DNA from: Micavibrio sp.
Lineage (GTDB): Bacteria; Pseudomonadota; Alphaproteobacteria; Micavibrionales; Micavibrionaceae
Reading direction: 5' to 3'
NCBI GenBank assembly: GCA_012960155.1
Contig: DUBU01000028.1
Coordinates: forward strand, 1-34,958
DNA length: 34,958 nt
Of the stretch, positions 7,436-14,359 are shown one piece after another. The notes under the pieces were generated by a model. That model was not told the origin of the DNA, made no database searches, and worked only from the letters and a program-made list of their open reading frames with translations. How positions within the stretch are numbered: position 1 is the stretch's first letter; every line of letters starts with the position of its first letter. The position numbers and the translations under genes are program-made.

Positions 7436-8406
7436 TATTTAGGGCTTCTTCCTGCGATGAATTGCCAGCGTTTTTCAGGGGAGTCTTGTTCGCTGAGGTC
7501 TTTGAGGATTTCCTGCGGGTGTTTTGCCAGATCAATTGTCAGGCTGGGCATAGCAGGAACAACAAAGACATTATTATCGTAGCCGTAGAAACGCAAGTCA
7601 CGGGACATTGCATCCAGTGTTCTATCATCATTAGCGGGGTTGTGGTGGTGACTGATGAACATTGGTACACCGCCAGCCGCGCAGAGCCTTACACCGTGTT
7701 CGCCTGTGGAGTGGCCGAATGTGCGGAGGAAAGGGCTATCGTTCAGTTCTTTATCCGAGAAATGGCTGTCATAGATCATCATATTGGCGCCATCTATAAA
7801 CTCGATAATGTCTTTGGAAAGAACAGGTTTATCGTCTTTATCGAAGATATGGTGCGTATCGCTAATGACGACTAAGGACTGGCCTTCGTGGTCGATGCGA
7901 TATCCGATGGATTCTTCATCGCCATGAGGCACAAAGAGATAAGAGACTTTGGCACCATTCGGCAGTTCAAATGATTTATGGGTGTCTGTATCCGCCAGTG
8001 TATTAAAACTTATTTTTGCGGCGTATAGCTTTGCCAGATCCGGGTTGAAAGGCTTGTTGGCGCTGTCTTCAAAGACGCGTTTTAAACCAGGGGCGAAGTC
8101 GGGACCATAGATACTGATGGTGTTGTCTTTGCCGAATAGAAACTCGCTCTGCGCCAGACCCATAGTATGATCAAGGTGGAAGTGGGATAGCAGCAAGTGC
8201 ATATCAAATGGTGCTTCGCGCCCCATCAGGGTTTTTAGGGTATAAGGCCATTTCCAGAAGCCTGAGCCCGCGTCTAATGATACGATTGTACCGTCATCAA
8301 ATGTTACGCCGATACATGTTGTGTCGCCGCCATATTTGGCGAAGGGGCTGCCTTCTGAGGCGCCGATCGGACGGCTGCCGCGATTACCGAGCAGGATAAC
8401 TTTCAT
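7435..8406 (-). CDS. Metallo-beta-lactamase-fold metal-dependent hydrolase
   Basis: A 323-residue cytoplasmic protein of the MBL superfamily. Metal-binding motifs in order are SHFHLDH (HxHxDH, residues 75-80), the strand LFVPHGDEESIGYRI, VVISDTHHI, and the late ISHHHNPANDDRTLD. It starts with MKVILLGNRGSRP, the usual glycine-rich first strand, and SLDAGSGFW precedes the metal site. The late histidine-rich motif groups it with RNase Z/PhnP-like phosphodiesterases, so a phosphodiester substrate is plausible but unproven. Its stop is fused to the slyX start (TAATG). The gene follows the ArsC-like gene by 65 bases on the same strand, giving a likely run from the ABC permease down to slyX. Confidence 0.85.
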   Translation of the reverse strand: MKVILLGNRGSRPIGASEGSPFAKYGGDTTCIGVTFDDGTIVSLDAGSGFWKWPYTLKTLMGREAPFDMHLLLSHFHLDHTMGLAQSEFLFGKDNTISIYGPDFAPGLKRVFEDSANKPFNPDLAKLYAAKISFNTLADTDTHKSFELPNGAKVSYLFVPHGDEESIGYRIDHEGQSLVVISDTHHIFDKDDKPVLSKDIIEFIDGANMMIYDSHFSDKELNDSPFLRTFGHSTGEHGVRLCAAGGVPMFISHHHNPANDDRTLDAMSRDLRFYGYDNNVFVVPAMPSLTIDLAKHPQEILKDLSEQDSPEKRWQFIAGRSPK

Positions 8407-8471
8407 AACTTCACACCCTTAAAAGTCTTTAAAAATTGTGCGGTCACTATACTGGCTTCGGGGTGTTTATG

Positions 8472-8822
8472 TCAATTTTTGAGGTTTTGCGCGAATGTGT
8501 CTTCGTCATAGCCAAGGAAGGTTTGTTTATTGGCGACGATCAGCGGGCGTTTGATCAGGGAAGGGTTATCGCAGGCGGCTTTGATGGCGTTTTCTTCGTC
8601 CATATGTTCTTTGGCGATATCAGGCAGATTGCGCCATGTCATGCCTTTGCGGTTGATGACAGTTTCCCAGTCATGCTCGCCCATAGCCTGACGTAGAATT
8701 TCTACGTCAGCGCCTTGTTTTTTATAGTCATGAAAGTCATAGGCGACACCGTTCTCATCCAGCCAGTCGAAGGCTTTTTTCATCGAGTTGCAGTTTTTGA
8801 TGCCGTAAATTTTGACTGTCAT
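8472..8822 (-). CDS. ArsC/YffB-like (Spx/MgsR) thioredoxin-fold protein
   Basis: The 116 residues match the short ArsC-related family. KIYGIKNCNSMKKAFDWLDENG places one conserved cysteine (Cys11) at the start of helix 1. AYDFHDYKKQG follows, then INRKGMTWRNL and the terminal SLIKRPLIVAN..FLGYDEDTF. The second cysteine of Spx-type CxxC is replaced (CNSM), as in YffB proteins, so arsenate reduction is unlikely. Relatives are probably glutathione-linked reductases or RNA-polymerase-binding regulators; which applies here cannot be read. It lies 13 bases after the ABC ATPase gene on the same strand and is probably cotranscribed. Confidence 0.85.
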   Translation of the reverse strand: MTVKIYGIKNCNSMKKAFDWLDENGVAYDFHDYKKQGADVEILRQAMGEHDWETVINRKGMTWRNLPDIAKEHMDEENAIKAACDNPSLIKRPLIVANKQTFLGYDEDTFAQNLKN

Positions 8823-8835
8823 GGCTACTTTCTAT

Positions 8836-10581
8836 CTATGGTTTGGGAGCCTGCCCTTTAAAGCCATATTGCTTATCTTCGGGGATTTCAGACTCGGTGA
8901 TTGTCTGGTTTTCCAAACGCAAATGGTGCGTATGGTATTTCTGCACGTAAGAGTTATGCGCAATACTTAGGACAGTTGTACTACTTGGCAGGGTTTCCAG
9001 CAATGTCTCGTAGACATCTTCCCCTGTTTCTTCGTCCAGACCAGATGTCATCTCATCGGCCACCAAGACGTCAGGCTTATGCAGCAATGCTTGCGCAATG
9101 CCCAGTTTAAGCTTTTGTCCGCCTGACAGGCGCGTGCCGTATGTGATGTCACTGCCGCGCAGCTTCTGGCCTTCCATCGTGACGGTCAGATATTGCGCCA
9201 GTTCTTTGGATTGTTTCCATGCACGTAGCAGGGTAACGGATTTTGTGTATGGCGATACTGCCACGCCAGCCAGTGCAAAGACAGGTTTTGTGACGGCTTT
9301 GCCGAGGGCGTATCCGGTTTTGACAATCCCTTTGCCAACGGCGAAGGCGAATTTCGCGCTAAGCCAGCCTGCTTTGGCTGTGTATTTCGCCACGTTGTAA
9401 GAGGCGCTGTACGCAAAACCTGCGACCTTGTTTCTTTCGCTTAGCTCTGCATTGCGTTCAAGGTTACTTTCGTAAGCTGGTTTGATGGCTTTGTGATATA
9501 GCGCAGCTGACGGTTTCGCGACGGCATATTTAAATGTCAGCGAAAGAGGCTTTGCCACAAATGTGTTGAACTGACGCCCTAGCCAGAAGCTGTTTTCTTG
9601 CTTCAGGCGCATTTCGTAGCCTTCTGCGAGTTCGTTTGCGATGCTTTTGGCTTGTTCGTAGTTGATCACAGGGACGCGGTGTTTATCGTCCGTATCCGTA
9701 TTTTCGATATAGGCGATCAGGCGGCTGTTCAGACTGCGCTTGAATGACAGCGCCAGAGATTCTTTTTGACGCTCTGATAGTGGCCATAGGAAACCGTTGG
9801 TGCGGCGGGCGCGGTCTTTCAAAGTGCCTGACATGGCCAGTACGACGTTAGACGCTAGCTCGTTATCTACTTCGTGCAGGAAGTCAGCGTAGAATTGTCG
9901 CGCGTAATCTTCGGGCATATATTTGCCCAGAATGTTTGCCGCGCGGTCAATAAACTCAGCCTTTTGTTCGGCCGGAATATACTGCGTACCGCTGAAGTTT
10001 TCCTGAATATGCGCTGTCGCCACCATCAGCAGGCTGTATTTAAACGCTTTTAACTGCATGGCAGATGTTGCGTCTTTCAGCATTTCTGCAGATTTCTTTT
10101 TGAGCGTCTTTTCGATCTCTTCCAGCATAATCTCGGTTTGCTGTCCCGGAAGGTGCTGGATAAGTTGATCCAGACCGACTTTTTTCAGAACCGTTACGAT
10201 TTCTTCGTCTGAATGTGCGTAGTCACGCTCTGGCGTCATATTCATGATGCCGCGTAAATCCGTGTCGGGGAAGTAGGGGCTTTGTGGCAAGCCCATGATG
10301 CTGAGGCCATTACGTTTTGTAATCACGCCTGAACCCGGGTCCCACAAATCCAGGATGGCATTTGTTGTAATCGTTTTGCCTGATCCTGACATGCCTGTCA
10401 GAACGTAGCGTTTGCCGCGTTCCAGTGTCAGGTTAACGCTTTTGATCAGCGCGCGACCATTTACACCCGGCAATTTCACGGTGAGATCTCTCAGGATGAT
10501 TGTGGCATCCGCGTCTTCGTGTTCGCCGACAAGGATTAATGGCGTTCTGATTTTTGTGTCTTTAGCTTTTTGTACAGTCAT
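8836..10581 (-). CDS. ABC transporter ATPase, SbmA/ABCD type, with about 300-residue insertion
   Basis: The 581-residue protein has all nucleotide-binding motifs. They are Walker A GMSGSGKT (residues 63-70), Q-loop LPQSPYFPD (from 98), signature LSGGQ (485-489), Walker B VLVADE, D-loop SGLDEETG and H-loop SIAHN. The N-terminal half (IILRDLTVKLP, ILDLWDPGSG) matches ATPase domains of the SbmA/BacA/YddA and ABCD group, which normally sit fused behind the permease. Here the ATPase is a separate chain. Q-loop and signature are about 385 residues apart; 60-90 is usual. The extra segment (about 150-480) is helical, Lys/Ala-rich and partly repetitive (KAGWLSAKFAFAVGKG, KTGYALGKAVTKP). It lies 18 bases after the permease gene. 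The substrate is unknown. Confidence 0.88.
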   Translation of the reverse strand: MTVQKAKDTKIRTPLILVGEHEDADATIILRDLTVKLPGVNGRALIKSVNLTLERGKRYVLTGMSGSGKTITTNAILDLWDPGSGVITKRNGLSIMGLPQSPYFPDTDLRGIMNMTPERDYAHSDEEIVTVLKKVGLDQLIQHLPGQQTEIMLEEIEKTLKKKSAEMLKDATSAMQLKAFKYSLLMVATAHIQENFSGTQYIPAEQKAEFIDRAANILGKYMPEDYARQFYADFLHEVDNELASNVVLAMSGTLKDRARRTNGFLWPLSERQKESLALSFKRSLNSRLIAYIENTDTDDKHRVPVINYEQAKSIANELAEGYEMRLKQENSFWLGRQFNTFVAKPLSLTFKYAVAKPSAALYHKAIKPAYESNLERNAELSERNKVAGFAYSASYNVAKYTAKAGWLSAKFAFAVGKGIVKTGYALGKAVTKPVFALAGVAVSPYTKSVTLLRAWKQSKELAQYLTVTMEGQKLRGSDITYGTRLSGGQKLKLGIAQALLHKPDVLVADEMTSGLDEETGEDVYETLLETLPSSTTVLSIAHNSYVQKYHTHHLRLENQTITESEIPEDKQYGFKGQAPKP

Positions 10582-10599
10582 GTTCTTACCCTATCCCTG

Positions 10600-12618
10600 T
10601 TATGCCGGTTGTGGTGCCGGTGGTTTATCGCCGTTGCCGCCGTTACCACCTTGGTCGCCATTGCCACCGTTACCGTCATCTTTATTCTCTAGCAGCTGCT
10701 TGCTGAGCTGTCGTTTTTCCTGTTCCAGATAGAACGCTGCGTCGGAAGCTACATCCTGCTGATACATACGAACGCCTGTCGCCATCCATGCAGAAATCTG
10801 CTCGAAACGGTTAACGAAGAAGCTCATGGAGCTGTGAACACGGTTAAATGTGTAGTTCAGCGCTGCGATTGTACCCATTGTTGATGCGCCCAAAGGCATT
10901 GTTGTAAGGGCGATGATCAGATACGGGAACGGAATAGACGCGTTACCGAATGTTGCGTCAACAACCTGCACCTTGATGCTTGTGCTGATCTCGCGAACAG
11001 TGTTGCGCAGGGCAGGACGAATACGCTTCTGCATTTCTTGCAGCTCCAGTTCTTCGCTGCCTGTCAGGGCAATCTGGTTCGCTTGGTTATCAATGTTATC
11101 TGTCGCTTTACGCAGATTGGCTTCAACACGCTGCTTGTTACGGAAGATTTCAGGATATTTGTAACCTGCCAATGTTGTCAGGCCGAGCAGAACGGCGGAG
11201 AATGCCGCAGTTGACCATAGATAACCCCATTCCATACCCATGAAAGACCCCATTTCCACGAGGTCAGGGCCGAATACGATGCCAGTGTTGATGGCAGTCG
11301 CGGCACCTGTTAGCAGTGAAACCGTGGCTGTCGAGAATTTGTCAGGGTCTTCCTGCAAACGCTGCCCGGGGTTATCAACCGCGCCGTTAAACAGGTTTTT
11401 CATGCGCAGATAGGCTTTGTCTTTCATGGTTTTGCAAGCCATGTAGCCTGTCTGCCAACCACGCCAGCGCAGCACCATTTGCTGTGTCGCTTTATAGCTG
11501 GCAACTGCAAAAATCATGAATTTCATAACGATGGTTGTGAAGTCCAGATTGTTCCAGGCACCACCCAGTGTGTTGCGCGTATTCTCCGAGAACATATTGT
11601 GCCAGTTCATAAAGGACAGGCGCTTTGCTGTTTCCGGATCGTTCGGGTCGTAGTTCGGGTTAGTGATTGCGTTCCAGCCGGCATTGCTGAAGTAATCCGC
11701 TGTTGCGTTAAAGTTGTCTGTCAGGAAGCTCGGGCTGAACACGTGTTTACCGACATTTGTCATGTTGGCCAGAAACTCGCGGTATGTGAATTCATGGATA
11801 CGCTCACGAATTTCGCGGCTTGTTTCATCGGCCTCAAGAATGCTGCCAAGTTCATTATTGAACGCTTGTAGCTGCTCCATCAGGGCAGGGTTATCTTGCA
11901 TGGCATTCTGGAATGACGGGAACTCGCGGAACAAGTCTTCCATGGTGGGGTTGCGCTCAAGAACCTCGCGCAGTCCGTCATTGGCGCTGATCACGTCTTG
12001 GAATTCGGGCATGCGCAGGATTTGGCTGACGTCAGGGAATTCCTGCATGGCTTTATCAAGCAGATCATTATTTTCCAATAGCTGCTGAAGCGCGGGGTAG
12101 TTTTGAATAATATCGCTGATTGCGTCAGGGCGCATTTCGCTGGTGTGGTTGTATAGATGCGTGACTGTGTTTGTCAGCATACTGAACCAGTCGCGGAAGT
12201 CCGCCATCATTTCAACTGATTCTTTGTTCATCCAGATGGCCATAAACAGCAAGCTGCCTGCCATGGCTCTTTCTTTCCATGAGCCTTCAACAGGGTATCT
12301 GGATGCGGTGTAGAATACGGCGCGTGTTGTACTGCGCGGTGTCGCAAGCGCACTTTCTTCCATAAGCTTTTTGCGTTTTTCAGGCGACAGTACATGCGAA
12401 TCATGGCGGCCGAAAATTTGCGTAGCCTGTAAGAGCGGTCTAACTACACGCGGTGAATTCTCGAAGCCTTTGGCTTGTCCATTAAAAATTTTGCCGATTT
12501 CCTTGATCGGATTTTTACGAGGAAACGGCCTTTCGTAGGCAAAGCCTTCATCGATAGCTGAATCAATCGAAAAGAAGTAGCCGACGCCCTTTTTGGCGTC
12601 CGATTTATCTTGCGACAT
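10600..12618 (-). CDS. ABC transporter permease, SbmA/BacA/ABCD type, with periplasmic repeat domain
   Basis: A 672-residue inner-membrane protein. Family motifs are RWRGWQT (384-390), DNPGQRLQED (415-424) and the late HSSMSFFVNRFEQISAWMATGVRM, all matching the SbmA/BacA/YddA and peroxisomal ABCD membrane domain. Hydrophobic segments lie near 117-130, 360-376, 432-450, 464-485 and 555-580. Between the first two is a loop of about 220 residues holding about eight ten-residue units (PEFQDVISAN, PTMEDLFREF, PSFQNAMQDN, PALMEQLQAF). The C-terminus is a low-complexity Gly/Asn/Asp tail ending in a Pro-rich end. The chain lacks the ATPase domain, supplied by the next gene. SbmA relatives import peptides and ABCD relatives move fatty acyl groups; the cargo here is unknown. 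Confidence 0.87.
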   Translation of the reverse strand: MSQDKSDAKKGVGYFFSIDSAIDEGFAYERPFPRKNPIKEIGKIFNGQAKGFENSPRVVRPLLQATQIFGRHDSHVLSPEKRKKLMEESALATPRSTTRAVFYTASRYPVEGSWKERAMAGSLLFMAIWMNKESVEMMADFRDWFSMLTNTVTHLYNHTSEMRPDAISDIIQNYPALQQLLENNDLLDKAMQEFPDVSQILRMPEFQDVISANDGLREVLERNPTMEDLFREFPSFQNAMQDNPALMEQLQAFNNELGSILEADETSREIRERIHEFTYREFLANMTNVGKHVFSPSFLTDNFNATADYFSNAGWNAITNPNYDPNDPETAKRLSFMNWHNMFSENTRNTLGGAWNNLDFTTIVMKFMIFAVASYKATQQMVLRWRGWQTGYMACKTMKDKAYLRMKNLFNGAVDNPGQRLQEDPDKFSTATVSLLTGAATAINTGIVFGPDLVEMGSFMGMEWGYLWSTAAFSAVLLGLTTLAGYKYPEIFRNKQRVEANLRKATDNIDNQANQIALTGSEELELQEMQKRIRPALRNTVREISTSIKVQVVDATFGNASIPFPYLIIALTTMPLGASTMGTIAALNYTFNRVHSSMSFFVNRFEQISAWMATGVRMYQQDVASDAAFYLEQEKRQLSKQLLENKDDGNGGNGDQGGNGGNGDKPPAPQPA
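11860..12099 (-). repeat. Decapeptide repeats inside the ABC permease
   Basis: Codons for residues about 174-253 encode roughly eight consecutive units of 9-11 residues. The pattern is Pro or Asp, x, hydrophobic, x, x, hydrophobic, x, x, x, Asn or Phe. The repeat is at protein level; the DNA copies are diverged. Confidence 0.7.
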
Positions 12619-12667
12619 ACCTGAGATAACTCCCTAAAAGAAATTTTTTTATAATTATTATTAGAAA

Positions 12668-12696
12668 CTACTAGTTATGGGATTGGGTTCTGTCAA
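12668..12696 (-). promoter_or_regulatory. Candidate promoter of the ABC transporter operon
   Basis: On the minus strand a perfect TTGACA (12696-12691) is followed after 17 bases by TAGTAG (12673-12668), 50 bases before the permease ATG. The -35 box is strong and the -10 box poor. Confidence 0.4.
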
Positions 12697-12837
12697 ACGC
12701 TTTTTTGATAATTCATTCTTTTATGGGGAAGATTCAGGACTATACATTATTGCATCGCAAAATTCACGACTTGTATTTGATTTTATTTCTGTTTTATTGG
12801 CCGCATATCTAAAAAATCAGTAACGGGAGACATCCAC

Positions 12838-13806
12838 GTGGATATCCATACTTTTTATGCCATAGTTGGCTTTTTGCTGGCGGCCTATGCGGTCATTGGC
12901 AATGACTCTGTCCAGACACTCGGCACGTTTATCGCATCTAACATCAAGGTTTTTAAATGGTACTGGTTGTGGCTTGCCGCGAGTGCGGTGCTTGCCTTCA
13001 CTATGATTTATGGCTGGCATATCAATGACGGTGATATTTCATGGGGCAGGCTGGACAAAATTCCGCCCGTTGAAATTCAGTGGTATCACGCGGCGGCGCC
13101 TGCTGTTCTTGTGTTATTGACGCGGATCGGTATTCCTGTTTCGACAACCTTTCTTGTACTGTCGGTGTTTGCGTCAACGGTCGTTCTTGAAAAGATGCTG
13201 GTGAAAAGCGTCGTGGGTTACGGCCTTGCGGCAGTGACAGCGTATATCGTCTGGATGGTGCTGGCGCATTTCATTAACGAGAAGTTCAATACAGTTAAGA
13301 AAGAACATCGCCCTTACTGGCGTACGTTCCAGTGGGTGTCTACGGGCTTTCTTTGGTATTCGTGGCTGTCGCATGATATGGCGAATATTGCAGTGTTCTT
13401 GCCGCGCCAAGTGCCGTTTGAGCTTTTGATTATGTCCGTCACGGTTCTGAGTATGTGGCTAGCATTCATTTTCTGGAACCAAGGTGGAAAAATTCAAAAG
13501 ATTGTTCTGGAGAAGACGGGGTCGCGTTTTATGCGTTCGGCCACAATTATCGATCTCGTTTATGCGGCGTTGCTGATCTATTTCAAAGAAATGAACAACA
13601 TTCCAATGTCTACAACATGGGTGTTTGTTGGCTTGCTGACAGGGCGTGAACTTGCAATCGCGACGGCACACCGTGCTGATTATCATTTCGGATATGTGTT
13701 CCCGCTAGTTGGTAAGGATTTTTTGAAAATGATGGTGGGGCTTGCGGTGTCTGTCGCATTGGTTCTTGCCGTTCACTATATCTTTAATCCGGATGCTATG
13801 GGCTAA
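12838..13806 (+). CDS. Divergent PiT-like (inorganic phosphate transporter superfamily) membrane protein
   Basis: A 322-residue polytopic protein with about nine hydrophobic segments. It shows the two-fold motif layout of PiT transporters: GNDSVQTLGT (21-30) with GIPVSTT (98-104), then SHDMANIAVFLP (178-189) with NIPMSTT (254-260). In canonical PiT proteins the matching motifs are GxNDxANA and P(I/V)STTH; here the histidine after STT is replaced by Phe and Trp, so the substrate may differ. The start is GTG at 12838, with CGGGAGA eight bases upstream. It is divergent from the ABC operon across a 219-base AT-rich gap and shows no terminator. The superfamily call is by motif; phosphate transport is inference. 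Confidence 0.7.
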   Translation: MDIHTFYAIVGFLLAAYAVIGNDSVQTLGTFIASNIKVFKWYWLWLAASAVLAFTMIYGWHINDGDISWGRLDKIPPVEIQWYHAAAPAVLVLLTRIGIPVSTTFLVLSVFASTVVLEKMLVKSVVGYGLAAVTAYIVWMVLAHFINEKFNTVKKEHRPYWRTFQWVSTGFLWYSWLSHDMANIAVFLPRQVPFELLIMSVTVLSMWLAFIFWNQGGKIQKIVLEKTGSRFMRSATIIDLVYAALLIYFKEMNNIPMSTTWVFVGLLTGRELAIATAHRADYHFGYVFPLVGKDFLKMMVGLAVSVALVLAVHYIFNPDAMG

Positions 13807-13905
13807 TTACATCAATGTGGATACGGCAATAATGCTGTGACAGCTGATGATAACCTGCAAACTCTGCTATTTAGAAGTCAGGTTGATTTCTAATCCGATA
13901 GGAGG

Positions 13906-14208
13906 TTAGATGGTAAGCGCTTCAAGTCTATCATCAATGACTCTCTTGGCCATTGCGTGTTTAACAAGACTTCTGCGGACTTGATTGGACACTTTGCTGC
14001 CAGGTGCTGCCATCTGCTCTCTGGCTTGTTTGGCAGTGTCGCGGAATGATGTAGTTAAAAACTCTTTCAGGGGAGCAATATCTGTTTCAGACATTTTGGT
14101 TACGGCCTGCTTGAAGTCTTTAATTAGCGGAGAGATCATACCGTCGCGGGCATAATTATGGTTTAGTAATGCTTCGAGTTCTTTTGAAGGGATTTGAGCG
14201 TAAGTCAT
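13906..14208 (-). CDS. Small protein of unknown function
   Basis: A 100-residue, probably all-helical soluble protein that I do not recognise. It begins MTYAQIPSKELEALLNHNYA and has a basic C-terminal half (NQVRRSLVKHAMAKRVIDDR). The start at 14208 has AAGGAAAAAT directly upstream; an in-frame ATG 16 codons earlier lacks a ribosome site. It faces the PiT-like gene across a 99-base gap with only a weak 6-base inverted repeat. It is divergent from the indolepyruvate oxidoreductase gene. Basic charge could suit nucleic-acid binding, but no known motif is present. Confidence 0.6.
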   Translation of the reverse strand: MTYAQIPSKELEALLNHNYARDGMISPLIKDFKQAVTKMSETDIAPLKEFLTTSFRDTAKQAREQMAAPGSKVSNQVRRSLVKHAMAKRVIDDRLEALTI

Positions 14209-14359
14209 ATATTTTTCCTTGTTCGTTTCTATATAGCAAACTGATATTGTTTTCACAAATTCCTAGAAATATATGGCGCTGCAGCGAAAATAGACTCTAG
14301 CCAAGAGGGCTGTGAGAGTTTATTTTACCGTCCATAATTCATAAGCAAACAGGGATCTC

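Noticed and set aside
13852-13885. Inverted repeat AACCTG / CAGGTT between the convergent PiT-like and small genes
   Set aside because: Six pairs with a loop of about 21 bases and no T-tract are too weak to call a terminator.
14294-14319. Imperfect hairpin (ACTCTAGCC / GGCTGTGAGAGT) upstream of the indolepyruvate oxidoreductase gene
   Set aside because: The stem is only 5 plus 4 pairs with a three-base bulge, and neither a T-tract nor an overlap with the ribosome site supports a function.
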